A stretch of 64,000 nt of DNA from Neocallimastix lanati (nom. inval.) (Eukaryota; Neocallimastigomycota; Neocallimastigomycetes; Neocallimastigales; Neocallimastigaceae), in the NCBI GenBank assembly GCA_016946835.1, contig JACVTC010000221.1:96333-160332 (forward strand), written 5' to 3'. Made by a program: the position numbers and the translations under genes. The number at the start of each line of letters is the position of its first letter. Within the stretch, counting starts at the first letter, position 1. Below are positions 43,251-54,903 of this stretch, in pieces. The notes beneath the pieces were generated by a model. That model made no database searches. It saw only the letters and a program-made list of their open reading frames with translations, and was not told the DNA's origin.

Positions 43251-45987
43251 ATTAAATTTATTTTAAAAAGATGTAAAATTATTAAAAAACTGTTTTTTTA
43301 AAAAATTAATACAAGAAAAATTAAGTCTTTATAAATTTTTTTAGAATGAATAAAAAAAAAAAAAAACTCTTTGGCTTTTATATATAAATATATATTTTAT
43401 GTTCTTTTGAATATAATAAATATTAATAATAGGATAATACATTAATGAAGAAAATAAAAAATATATATATATTATATTTATATATATTTTTATATAATAT
43501 CTATATCAATATCAATAAAAAATTTTTTAAAATATCTATATAGAAATATATTAAAAAATTAGTATTTTATTATTTAAAATAAATTAATTTTAATTTATAT
43601 AAATTAAATTTAATATAAATAAATTGTATACAACGATAATAAAAATTTTATTATTATTTATTATTATTATTATTATTATTTATTATTTATTATTATTATT
43701 TATTATTTATAATTTTTTTTAAAAAAAAAAAAAAAAAAAAGAGAAAAAAACAATTAATGATAAAATAATAAAAAAAAAAAGTTTTTTTGTGAAACATAAT
43801 AAAAATTTATTAAAAATTTAATTTAATAAAAAAAAAAAATTCAAATAATTAATCTTTTTTTTTGTAGATCAAATAAAAATAAATAATTTAAAGGAATAAA
43901 TTTTAAGATATTGAAAAAAAGAAAAACGGTGAAACTATTACTAGAAAAAAAAAAAAAAAAAGATTAACGGTACATATAAAAATTAATTAAAATAAATAAA
44001 AAAATAAATATAAAAAGTATTTAACGGCATTTATAAAAATTATTTTTTTATTTTTTTTTAATTTTTTAATTTTTTAATTTTTAATTTTTTATATTTTTAA
44101 ATTAAAAAAAAAAAAAGAGAGAAAAGAGATGATATAACTCGATTCTAATTTCCACTTTTTGGGAGAAGCGATTATATTCTTTTTAATATTTATTTTTATT
44201 TATTTAGTAATAATAATTAGTTAATTAACAACTTAACAATTACATAATATAAAATAATTTACATTTATACTAATTTATAATAAAGTTTTCATATAATAAA
44301 ATATAAAGTTTAATAAAATATATATACATAATTAAATGTTATAAAATATAATAAATATTAGAAATAAAATAAAAGTTATTTAATATAATAAATTATTAAT
44401 AATACACAATGAATTTCATATTTTTATGTTATCATTAATTTCCTAAATTCTAATGATATTTTCACTAGCCACAATTATAATAATTTACCAATTTACAATT
44501 AACATAATTTTTAATATATTTATGTGTTTATAATAAATTAATTTTTATATTAATTAAAGTTTTTATTTATATTCTATATCAGAGAGAAAAGAGAAAGGAT
44601 GATTTGAAAGGAAAGAAAATTGAATGATATAAAATACTAATAATAATCAAACCTTAATTAATATAGAATAGTTTTTATGATTCAAACATAAATTAATGTC
44701 ATAAATCAAATTTAAATCTAATGATTTTATAGTATTCTTGATATGTGGCTTGATTTATAAAATTTAATTATATTTATAATTAATATAATTAATAAATAAA
44801 TTTTATATTATTAATGTTTTAATTATATTCTTATAAATTTATATTTATGTAGTTATTAAATATTTCCTTAAATTATAATTATTAATATTTATAATATTTT
44901 AACATAAAGATTCATTTAATAGTTTATTTTAATCACAAGAACAATTAATTAAATAGTTTATAAATATCATAAAAATAATACATTTCTCTGAATTAAGAGA
45001 AGTGTGTAAGAAAGTTGTTAGAAAGTTTTAAATGTGTAGTCAAGTATATTACTTGAATAAATAATATATGTAATTAATAAATAATTAAAATAAATAAATT
45101 ATAATAATAAAATTAAATAAATTAATAAATAATACTTTAATAAATTTAATAAATAAAACCCAACAATCAACTTCCTCAAACCAGAGGTATATATCATGAA
45201 TAAATGGGAATTATAATTATAAAATATAATTTATTAATAAATTTAAATTATTAATTGTTTTATTTTTTCCCTTTTTTTTTTGTTTAAAATATTAAATTTT
45301 CATAATTTAGTTAAAAAAATAAAAATAGAAAATAGAAATTAATAATAATAATTAACATTTAATAAAATATAATAAAAAACAATAAATATTTTATACAAGG
45401 ATGAATAATTATTAAAGTAAGGAAAATAATATACTTTTATTGTTTTATTTATTAATTACCCAAAAAAAAATATTATTAATAAAAATAAATATTTTATTCA
45501 TATTAATATATATAATAATTTTTTTTTAATTATTTTAATTTTTATATCATTTATCTATAATTATAATATAGAAATTAGAAAATATAAGAAATATTTATTA
45601 AAAATGTAGAGTAATTCAATAAAAGAAAAAATTCATTATTAAATATAAAATTCTAAAAATATTAAATATTACATATTAAATATGAAATATGAAATATAAG
45701 TAATAAATATAATATATATATATATATAATATAAATATAAATATTAATATAAATATAAAATATAAATATAAATGTAAATATAAAATATAAAATATAAATA
45801 ATAAATATAAATAATATATAAGGATATATTTTTTAAAAGGATTTTATGATATTGTTTTATGACGTGTTTTATATATATATATTTAATATATTAAAGAATG
45901 AAAAAATAATTAAAATAAGTAAAAAATAATTAAAAAATAAAAATTTAAATAATTTAAAAAATAATTTAAAAAATTAATTTTAATAAT

Positions 45988-46029
<42 letters not shown>

Positions 46030-46122
46030 AATGTTACACGTAACACGTAACCATAAAAAAAAAAAAAAAAAAGGATAAAATAAATAAATTAAAATTAAAA
46101 TAAAAATTAAAATAAAAATAAA

Positions 46123-46153
<31 letters not shown>

Positions 46154-46497
46154 GGATAAAAATTTATGAGTAGTTTAAATTCCATTCGATATTTAGGAGA
46201 TATCACAAAAAAATATAAAGAAATCTTTGATGTAAAAAAAAAAAAAAAATAAATTAAAAAAAAAAAATAAATTAAAAAAAAAAATTATAATTAAATAATA
46301 TTATTAAATATAGACAATAATTAATAATCAAATTTCGAAATAGTACTCAAAAATTGAGATCATTTATTAATGAAAAAAAAAAAACAGTAATAGTATTAAA
46401 AAAAATTATATCATGTGGATATCATTTATAATATTTTATTTTAATAAAAAATATTATATATTTACTATTATAATTTAAAAATTCTATGAAAAAAAAG
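43251..46497. other. Long AT-rich intergenic region
   Basis: No supported gene. It contains ATT repeats (43655-43710), A runs (43723-43740, 45992-46025), a segment with GAGAGAAAAGAGAAAGG near 44580, and a small hairpin TTTCTCTGAATTAAGAGAA near 44982. The part 44140-45240 has more sequence complexity and may be old retroelement DNA. Short frame 46166-46240 (+) is listed under rejected items. Confidence 0.5.
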
Positions 46498-46995
46498 TAT
46501 TAATACCTTGAATGGCACTCACTTGGAATGTAATAATTATTATCTTCTTTTTTATCTCTAAAATAAAATAAAAAAGAAATTGGAAAATTAATAATAAATG
46601 ATTTACTTCAAAATTGAATATTTCGAACACCGACACTTGTCCAATTAGTTTCTTTGTAAATATTATCTAAATTATAATATGTTGAATAGTTATCATTTGA
46701 AATGATACCATCTCTTTTATTCATTTGAATATTTAACTTATCTATATTTATAAAATTAAATTTTTTTTTGTCAATTTTTATCTCTATATTTTCTTTATAT
46801 ATTGTTCATATATACAAACAATACTTTCTGTTTCTTTGGCATTGACAACGTAGTAATTCAAAACTGGTGCAACATAACAGACCAAGTTTGATTTGAATAA
46901 AATAAATTCTAAAGTGGAATTATCTGAATGATTGATTATTTCTAATGAATTTTCATTAAATCTATTATCAAGTGTTAACTCTAATAATTATAATT
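46498..46995 (-). pseudogene. Remnant of an unrecognised protein gene
   Basis: The minus strand keeps coding-like blocks with normal codons. One block (about 46995-46795) encodes SLEIINHSDNSTLEFILF then KSNLVCYVAPVLNYY. A second (about 46724-46610) starts ATG and encodes DNYSTYYNLDNIYKETNW and TSVGVRNIQF. A third (about 46560-46505) encodes DKKEDNNYYIPSECHSRY. Stops and AT-rich gaps separate them; some gaps could be introns (TTATTTTAG before block 3). I do not recognise the family. It is either a decayed gene or a small multi-exon gene. Confidence 0.35.
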
Positions 46996-47360
46996 TTTAT
47001 TTTTATTATTATTATTTTTATTATTATTTTTTTTTTTATTGAATTATTATATTCTTTATAATAGTTAGATATTTTTATTATCTTATCTAATTACATACTT
47101 TTTATAATTATATATTTTTATTATCTTACATAATTATTTGTTTTTATAATAATTATAGTATTATTTTTTTTTATTATATTCTTTATAATAATTATATATA
47201 TATATTTTTTATTACTTTATATTGTTAATTTTTTTTAATAATTATACACTTTTATTATTTTATATAATTCTAAACTTTTTATAAATTATAATTTGATTAT
47301 CTTAAAATAGTTATTTATTTTATGTAATAATGTATTCTTTTTTTTTTATTATTATTTTAT
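46996..47360. other. T-rich spacer with short degenerate repeats
   Basis: Repeated phrases like TTATTATATTCTTTATAATA recur about every 50 bp. No gene. Confidence 0.5.
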
Positions 47361-47741
47361 ATTATTATTACTTTTATGTTTATATATATAATTAAAATAT
47401 ATATTAATATATTAATTTTTAAATGTAATATATAATTATATTGTTAATTATTATTTTTAGATTAATATAAAAAGGAATTAAAATCCCTTTCTTTTAAAAT
47501 CTTTGAAAGATTATTAACTAAATGAAATTATCCTTAACTTAAAATAATTAATTATATCAATAATGATACTTAATATTAATTTTAATGAAATTTATTATTA
47601 AACATCAAATAAAGATTCTAATAAAACATAAATTTTTAAATAATGAATACCTTAATATAAAAATTTGACTATCATCAATTATTTTAATTTAATTAATTGT
47701 TTTAATTTATAATTAAACATTTTAGTCTGACCAACTTAACT
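47361..47741 (+). repeat. LTR, family C-like fragment C3
   Basis: It aligns in order with part of C2: TTATATTGTTAATTATTA, TATAAAAAGGA, TTTGAAAGATTATTA, AATAAAACATAAAT, and AGTCTGACCAACTTAA. It is diverged and truncated at both ends, followed by an A run (47743-47767). Confidence 0.6.
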
Positions 47742-47871
47742 CAAAAAAAAAAAAAAAAAAAAAAAAATAGAAATATCTTTTTCAAAATTCTATGTAATAA
47801 TATGATTTGGTTATTTAATAATTTATAATAAAATATTTTTATAATAAAAAAAATTTTTTTTCTTTTAATAA

Positions 47872-48066
47872 GGAATTAAATATATAAATATACTGAAGAA
47901 ATGTATATTAATTAGTGTTAAATAATTTATAATTAGTTATAATTAGAAAAATATAAATTTTTAACATCAAGAGTTTGTAATTACATTTGATGAAAATAAT
48001 GTATAATAATTATTTAATAAATAAATTAAAGAATAAATAAAATAAGAGATTATTTAAATAGTTTAA
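47872..48066. repeat. Dispersed repeat shared with 6112-6290
   Basis: AATTAAATATATAAATATA ... ACATTTGATGAAAATAATG. Both copies lie downstream of a tRNA gene, in opposite relative orientation. No coding content. Confidence 0.6.
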
Positions 48067-48160
48067 TATTTTTATATTAAGCTGTTTATATGATAATTTT
48101 TTGTTTTCTTATTAAAAATAAAAATTTCTATAAATATTGTAAAAAATTAAAATTAATAAC

Positions 48161-48233
48161 ACTCACAGCTATACTTGAACTCGCAATCTTCAGATAAGAA
48201 GTCCGACGCCCTGTCCGATTAGGCTACCTGAGG
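48161..48233 (-). tRNA. tRNA-Arg (TCT)-like gene, probably degenerate
   Basis: The anticodon arm is good: TCGGA/TCTGA with loop CTTCTTA, anticodon TCT. D-arm-like GCCTAATCGGACAGGGC and a T loop TTCAAGT are visible. However, the T stem (GCGAG/ATAGC) has two mismatches and the acceptor ends (CCTCAGG against TGTGAGT) pair badly. I read it as a tRNA-Arg(UCU) pseudogene. LTR A6 begins 17 bp upstream of its 5' end. Confidence 0.6.
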
Positions 48234-48250
48234 TAATTCGATTTTTTTTT

Positions 48251-49127
48251 TGTAAGAATCTATAATTATTTGCTAACAAATAATTATATTTTCTTAGTTA
48301 AGTTATTATAACTATAACTTTATTTAATTATATATAATATTTATTAAATTTATTTAATTTAATTTTAAATATTCATTAATTTAACAAAATTTATTTAATT
48401 AATTTTAAATAATATATTTACATAATGTTAAATTCTCTACTGTAACTAATGTATTCTGTATTTTATTGTATTCTGTATTTTATAATGTATTCTGTATTTT
48501 ATAATGTATTCTGTATTTTATTAACTATTTAATTTTATATTTTTAATATAAGGATAAATTATATGATCGAAATATCTTTTATTATTTTATTCTTTTATTT
48601 TCGATCATTAGATTAGAAAATCGGTTAATTAAGATTTTTTCCAATTACTTTTTAGAAGTAATCGGTTTTACTTAATTAATGCGATGATCGATATGGATAG
48701 AATATCGATCGAAAACTTATCTAGGTTTTTCTATCTAATCTTTTCCTAGATAAGAGATTTGTTATGATTAGAAAACCCTTTCATATTTAACCTTATTTTC
48801 ATAAAAAAATATAAATAAGGCTCTTGAGTTCTCTTTAAGAAATCAAGAGTTATTATTATAAAAAACATAGTTATAATAGTAACAATTTTATATTTTTAAC
48901 TTTAATAAATTAATAAAAATATTTTATTCAAAAACATATTTTTAAAATCAATTTATACAAACAATTCTTCTCTTACTTTTTGTGTTATTATTATAATTAA
49001 TTTTATAATAAACTCTACTCTAAAGGTAAAAAAATTTATTTTATTTTATTTTCTCAACTTAATGAATTAGTCGTTAAGTTGTAGTTAATAATTCTATTTT
49101 GAGTTAGTTCTTAATAGAATTATTACA
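48251..49127 (+). repeat. Solo LTR, family A, copy A6 (complete reference copy)
   Basis: 877 bp, TGTAAGAATCTATAATT ... TAATAGAATTATTACA, flanked by TTTTT on both sides (48246-48250, 49128-49132). The T-only duplication is weak evidence alone, but the ends fit. The core is near 48815-48860: ATATAAATAAGGCTCTTGAG then AAGAGTTATTATTATAA. It lies 17 bp upstream of the tRNA-Arg-like gene, pointing away from it. Confidence 0.85.
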
Positions 49128-49131
49128 TTTT

Positions 49132-49605
49132 TGTTAGAAACTTAGATAAATTTATTATAAAATTTATCTATCTTTCTTATTTAATACATTAATTTAATAC
49201 ATTAAATTATTGTATTTATTTTAACCAATAATATTTAATTATTAATTTATATATATTTGATTCTCTTGAGTTCTCTTCGAGAAATCAAGAGTTATTATTT
49301 TAGAATTTTTATAATAAATAATAATTCAAATAAAATAATTAATTAATAAACAAACCCATTTTTAATAAAACATATTTTATAAATATTTGTGTCTTTTATC
49401 CCTTTTGTGTTATTGTTTATTATAAACTTTCTATAATAAACTCTCTTTTATATTTAAGTTAAGTATAATTATTTATTTATATTATTTTATATTTATTTAA
49501 TTATATTTAATTTTATTTTCTCAAATTAATGTTAATTAGTAATAATTAATGTTAATTTGTAGTTAAGAAATTATTTATAATTAATTTTATAAGTAATTTC
49601 TTACA
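49132..49605 (+). repeat. Solo LTR, family F
   Basis: 474 bp, TGTTAGAAACTTAG ... AAGTAATTTCTTACA, followed by TTTTT. Its body differs from family A, yet it has the same core: TATATATATTTG, hairpin CTCTTGAGTTCTC-TTC-GAGAAATCAAGAG and AAGAGTTATTATT. It directly abuts A6, so two LTRs are stacked at the same T-run target. Confidence 0.75.
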
Positions 49606-49660
49606 TTTTTATAAATAACAAAATTAATAATTCTTGAAAATTTATTATACATAAAATCAA

Positions 49661-50921
49661 TGTCACGAATACTAGTGAATTTGAGATTAAAATTCACTAT
49701 TAGATCAATTGAAATTTAATTTAGTTATTGACAAAAATTATTTTAATTCGATTTTAATTATATAACCAAATATTAGAAACATTAAAGAATTAGAAACCAA
49801 AGGGTTTGGACTTATTTATTAAAGATAATTTAATTTAATTTAATTTAACCCTTAAAGAATTTGATAAAAATAATATGAAGAAAAACAAAGATAACTCAAC
49901 AAATAATGGAAATATAACACATTGATTTCCCACTAAAATTATATCCGTTGGAAAGCTACGGACGAGAACTATAACATATGTCAAAATCAACCTTATTGGA
50001 CAACTAGATAACGAGATATTGGACTCTAAAGATATTTAAATATAAAAATATAATTTAATTATTTAATTAAGACCTTAAATTATTAATTAAGAAATTTATA
50101 TTAGATAAATCTCTTAACTTGAAAATTGTATTATTAATTTTTATTATTAATCAAAAATACAGAATTAGTTATTAGTAATAGTTTTATAATATTTTAAATA
50201 AGTTTTATAAGTTTTATATATTTTATTATTATATATTTTTATTCAATTATTTTCTAAAAGATTCTAAGGAATTCTTTATCATTCTAAAGATTTCCGAAAG
50301 AGAATTTTTAATTAGTTTTAATATTTTATTTTATTTTATTTTATTTTATATTTGATTATTAAATTAGTTTTATTATTAAATTGTTTTATGAATAATTTAT
50401 ATAGTTATTGTATTAAAAGATTCTTATCAATATTATTTTATTATTATATTTTATATAGTTTATATACATATATGAATATATTAAGATTAGAATGTATTAT
50501 TTAATTATATTGTTAATTATTATTTTAGTTTAGTATAAAAAGGATTTGAAATTCTATATTTTGAATTCTTTGTAAGATTATTAATTATTAATCATTAACT
50601 TAGTAACCTTTAACTTTATAATTATATATTCTAACTATTAACATAAAGTTAATGAATTAATTATAACAATAAATAATTTTTTATATTAATCTTAGTTAAA
50701 ATTTATTATTAAAATATATATTAAATAAAGTTCTAATAAAACATAAATCTTAAATATTGAAATCTTAATTATAAAACTCTGCGTGTGTTATTTATTATTT
50801 AAATTTAATTAAATTGTTATAATTAATAAAAACATCTTGACCTGACCAATTTAACCCAAACTAGGAAAGATTTAGCAAGAATCTTACCTATTACCTAATC
50901 AAACAATTTAAACTTTTTACA
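49661..50921 (+). repeat. Solo LTR, family C, copy C2 (complete)
   Basis: 1,261 bp, TGTCACGAATACTAGTG ... AACTTTTTACA. It has a perfect target duplication ATCAA (49656-49660 and 50922-50926). The core has TATAAAAAGG near 50536 with TTTGTAAGATTATTA about 36-38 nt on. The next LTR (D1) starts directly after the right ATCAA. Confidence 0.85.
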
Positions 50922-50926
50922 ATCAA

Positions 50927-51572
50927 TGTTAAAGTTTTTAGATAATTTGGTCTTAACGATTAGGTCAAGATGCCAAATTATAGTAATTAATTAATAATTT
51001 AATTTTACTCTTATTTAAAACATATTGTTATTAGTAAATTTTATAATTAAGTTTTTATTTAAAATATAAATTTTATTTAATCTTAATAATATTTTATTAC
51101 ATTATTATTTTATATAATTATTACTATAATTTAAATTACAATAATCCTACAAAGGATTAATCAAAAGATTTAAACATGTATTTATATAAAATAATTAATT
51201 ATTAAAATATTAATTATTAATATGAATATGTAATAGTATTAATATAAGTTTGATATTGATAATATAAAATAAGATAGTAATATAAATATTTAATATAAAT
51301 AAAATATAAGAATCTAATATAACTAAATATTATATTTTATAATTAAAATATACTATGTAGAAATTAATTTAATGACAATCACGTGTTTACATTATTTAAT
51401 ATATATTAATTTCAATATTTTAATAATATTTAGTAATTAGTTGGCCTAGACTATTTCCTAAATATTTTAATAATAATTTATTATTAATTATTAATATTGA
51501 AATTCAAATAACTGAATTATTGAAATTGAAATTGAAATTGAATTAAATGGAAATTCAGTTATTATCTTAACA
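50927..51572 (-). repeat. D-element 3' LTR (D1)
   Basis: 646 bp, TGTTAAAGTTTTTAG ... TTATCTTAACA. Its first 500 bp match D2 closely, and the whole LTR matches D3 in reverse. Confidence 0.8.
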
Positions 51573-52482
51573 ATGCCCTTCCACAAAAATCGGATTCCAG
51601 ACGATTTGTGTAACACTGTTAAAAAAATTTTTAATTTATTACAGAAAAATTTTTAATTTTTTAAAGTAAATAAGGAATTAAAAGGTCACTTGAATCCTTT
51701 GGAGAAGACCTTTTAAGTGACAATTTCGTGAAATTTGAAATTTGCCAAAAATTGTTAAAATTAAAATTTTATTATAAAATTCAATATTTTTAAATATATT
51801 GATATCATTTTTAATATATATTCCCTTTTAAATTTTTGAAATTGAAATTTTGAAATTTAATTGAAATTAACATTTCAATTTTTACCATTAACTATGAAAT
51901 TTTTGAAAATTTTAAAAATATAGTAAATAATAAATATATTAAAATATAGAATTAATATTAAATCGTTGAATATATAATTTTTATTGAATTTTGAAATTTC
52001 GTAATGTGAAATTTTTAAATGTCGAAATTTGAAATTTTAAAATTTATAATTTCTAATTTTCTAAATTTTGAAATTGTAATTGAAAATTTATCAATTTAAC
52101 TATTGAATATATTATAATATTCAATTTAGTATATTATAAACATGAATAATTATGAAAGCGTCCTTATCATAATTATCACTTAAACACAAAATAATACTAT
52201 AAGAAAAGCGTCCTTCTCTATATAATATTAGATCAGTTCCAATAAGATATTGTTGAATTTTAAATTATAAGTACAATAAAATTATACTTTAATATTAAAT
52301 TTTAACTAGTATTAATTTAATAACTATATAAATCTTAAAATTTTAACTATAACTCTTGTAGAGAATATTATTAACTGTAAAATAAGGGAAAAGTTGATTA
52401 TTTTCAACTGTTTAATTATTATATAATTAAGGTTTTTAATTTCAAAGAAAAATTATTAATCCCAAATATTGATTCCTACTGA

Positions 52483-52545
<63 letters not shown>

Positions 52546-52824
52546 GGAATAATTCATTAATTGAAAAGTTTTAATAATTATTTTAATATTAGATTTTGGT
52601 AAATTGATATAAAAAAATTGATTTTAATAATTGAAAGTTTTAATGTCATATAAAATAAAACTATAGTAGTATATTTCATATCCAAATTTAGTTTTATTAT
52701 AGTTAAAGTTATTTATTAATAACTATAATTAATTATTAATAATTGTATATTTGTTTCTAATGTAAATTATAATTGAAGATTATAAAATCTACAAGTGCAG
52801 TATCGATTTGATTTAAATAGTAAA
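51573..52824. other. D-element interior without ORFs
   Basis: It contains GAAATTTTTAAA-type diverged repeats (51710-52090), two copies of AGCGTCCTTCTC/AAGCGTCCTTATC near 52158 and 52206, and the 56-base T run at 52486-52541. No coding motif is seen. A C-rich-by-comparison phrase (ATGCCCTTCCACAAAAATCG) lies just inside the 3' LTR. Confidence 0.5.
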
Positions 52825-53736
52825 TTAATTATTATCAATAAAGTGTTTGTTAATTATATAATTCTTCGTATTTACATGATATGGTGGAGAAAAATCTAAT
52901 TCATGAGAGTGTGCCTTTATCTTCCTTATTTTTGACTTGGAAGTGATGTTCTTTAAGACAAAAGAAATTAATACTGAAACTATTTTACTATTGTAAATTT
53001 TATAATTGTGGTTTGAGGTACTTGTTCCTAGTTTTGGTTTAACCTTGGTAACACTAATGTTACTTTTATATGTTAAATTATTACCTTGATTTAGGTTATG
53101 CTTAACTTTCAATTTATTATTAACCTTCTTAATTATATTTATTTTAGAATATTTATTATATTTGTTTGTTATTTCTTTATTATTTTCATTAATATTTAAT
53201 TGATTGTTATAAGTGAAATAAACTTGATCTTTGCTAGTAATTTCATTATTGAAAGATTAATTTTCTTTTATGGGTTGATTTTTTATAGAATTAATATTAT
53301 TCCTCGAATTTTCGGAAGTTTTGATTTGGATAGATTCTTTATTAATCACATTAATTCTATTATCAGCGTTTCCTTTTGATTTTCTATAATCTATTTTAGG
53401 ATCTAAATATTTGAAGGACCTATTTAGCTTAATATAATGTAACGAATTCGTTTTATTTTGAAGAAGTATTTTATTGATTTGATCTAAGACATTCTGAGCA
53501 GTATTCATATCTATAGAACGATTTTCTATTGACTTTAGGACTTTAGACCTAAGGGCGCAAGCCTGTTTTTGGGCTTTAATAATTATTGATAACTGAGCAT
53601 TAACTTCCTTTGTAACTTTATTAACAAATCCATTGTATTCTTCAATGGAAATGTAATCTTTCTTTATTTCTTTTAATTTATTTGTATCATCTATTGTGAA
53701 TGATACAGAAGTAGCGTTATTAGTTATTTTAGACAT
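52825..53736 (-). pseudogene. Gag-like ORF of the D element with an in-frame stop
   Basis: One frame of 304 codons from ATG 53736 to 52825 is interrupted only by TAA at 53257-53259; both halves (159 and 143 codons) keep the same frame. The first half is helical and charged (KLKEIKKDYISIEEYNGF, KAQKQACALRSKVLKSIENR). The second is Lys/Asn/Ser-rich and basic. No zinc knuckle or enzyme motif is seen. Its position right after the PBS argues for Gag. The stop may be a nonsense mutation or a read-through stop; the single lesion makes either possible. Confidence 0.6.
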
Positions 53737-53760
53737 CTTGAGGCAATCGATATATACTGG

Positions 53761-53770
53761 GTAGGATTAT
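53761..53770 (-). promoter_or_regulatory. D-element primer-binding site, self-complementary to its LTR
   Basis: The first 10 bases after the LTR on the element strand are ATAATCCTAC. This is the exact complement of GTAGGATTAT at 53996-53987 in the LTR. The match ends there, as for a primer of about 10 nt. Confidence 0.72.
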
Positions 53771-54279
53771 TGTTAAAGTTTTTAAATAATTTGGTCTTAA
53801 CGATTAGGTCAAGATGCCAAATTATAGTAATTAATTAATAATTTAATTTTACTCTTATTTAAAACATATTGTTATTTAGTAAATTTTATAATTAAGTTTT
53901 TTATTTAAAATATAAATTTTATTTAATCTTAATAATATTTTATTACATTATTATTTTATATAATTATTACTATAATTTAAATTACAATAATCCTACAAAG
54001 GATTAATCAAAAGATTTAAACATGTATTTATATAAAATAACTAATTATTAAAATATTAATTATTAGTATGAATATGTAATAGTATTAATATAAGTTTGAT
54101 ATTGATAATATAAAATAAGATAATAATATAAATATTTAATATAAATAAAATATAAGAATCTAATATAACTAAATATTATATTTTATAATTAAAATATACT
54201 ATGTAGAAATTAATTTAATATGACAATCACGTGTTTACATTATTTAATATATATTAATTTCAATATGTTAATAATGGGG
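53771..54279 (-). repeat. D-element 5' LTR (D2, truncated)
   Basis: Matches D1 from TGTTAAAGTTTTTA up to about 54279, then breaks off into unrelated GGGGAAGTTGCATTACGCC. About 130 bp of the U3 end is missing. The core promoter is retained. Confidence 0.75.
53987..54034 (-). promoter_or_regulatory. D-element core promoter and self-primer
   Basis: On the minus strand TATAAATA begins at 54032 and GTAGGATTAT at 53996, 36 nt apart, the same spacing as in E1. A small hairpin (AATCC-TTTGTA-GGATT) straddles the predicted start, again as in E1. Confidence 0.65.
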
Positions 54280-54903
54280 AAGTTGCATTACGCCAATTTT
54301 CACGTGATATACATAAATTTGTGGCTATAGCTATATTATGCTACATAATATTATTTTATTGTATTATTTTGTTATTTCAAATTTTAAATTAATTATTAAG
54401 TGAATAATTAAATAAATCATATAATGGTTAGATTTTATGATTTTAATTCTTTTATTTAAATGCTGTTAATAAAAAAATTATATAAAAATATAAATGTTAT
54501 TAAAAATATAAATATTATTAATAATAATTCTTTTATTTAAATGTTATCAAAAAAAAATAATAATTATAATGATAAAATTATTAATTAAAAATATAAATAT
54601 TATTAATAATAATTCTTTTATTTAAATGTTATCAAAAAAAAATAATAATTATAATGATAAAATTATTAATTAAAAATATAAATATTATTAATAATAATTC
54701 TTTTATTTAAATGTTATCAAAAAAAAAATAATAATTATAATGATAAAATTATTAATTATAGAGATCTATTTGAATATTTATTTAAACTGTATAAATTTAA
54801 TAAGCTTTATAAATTAAATTTTTGAATGACAGAATTCTAATTATTTCGTTTGGTTATTCCTCATTTTTTAATTATTTATTATAAAATAATATTTATATTA
54901 TAT
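54280..54903. other. AT-rich spacer with an 85-bp tandem repeat
   Basis: Units beginning ATGTTATCAAAAAAAAA recur at 54541, 54626 and 54711, with a diverged first unit near 54460. Period 85 bp. A short GC-richer phrase (GTTGCATTACGCC) lies at 54292. No gene. Confidence 0.75.

Larger units (their letters stand above)
50927..54279 (-). mobile_element. D element: short LTR retrotransposon with only a gag-like ORF
   Basis: Two same-orientation D-family LTRs (50927-51572 and 53771-54279) enclose 2.2 kb. The minus-strand ORF starts 34 nt after the right LTR, so that LTR is the 5' one. The PBS matches the LTR itself (see 53761-53770). No protease, RT or integrase motif is seen, and a 56-base T run (52486-52541) occupies part of the interior. 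It looks non-autonomous, needing enzymes from a related element. The 5' LTR lacks its last ~130 bp, so no target duplication can be checked. Confidence 0.7.

Noticed and set aside
46166-46240. Short + strand frame MSSLNSIRYLGDITKKYK..., possible first exon with a GTAAAA donor
   Set aside because: Only about 22 residues before an A run, and no downstream exon could be joined on the plus strand.
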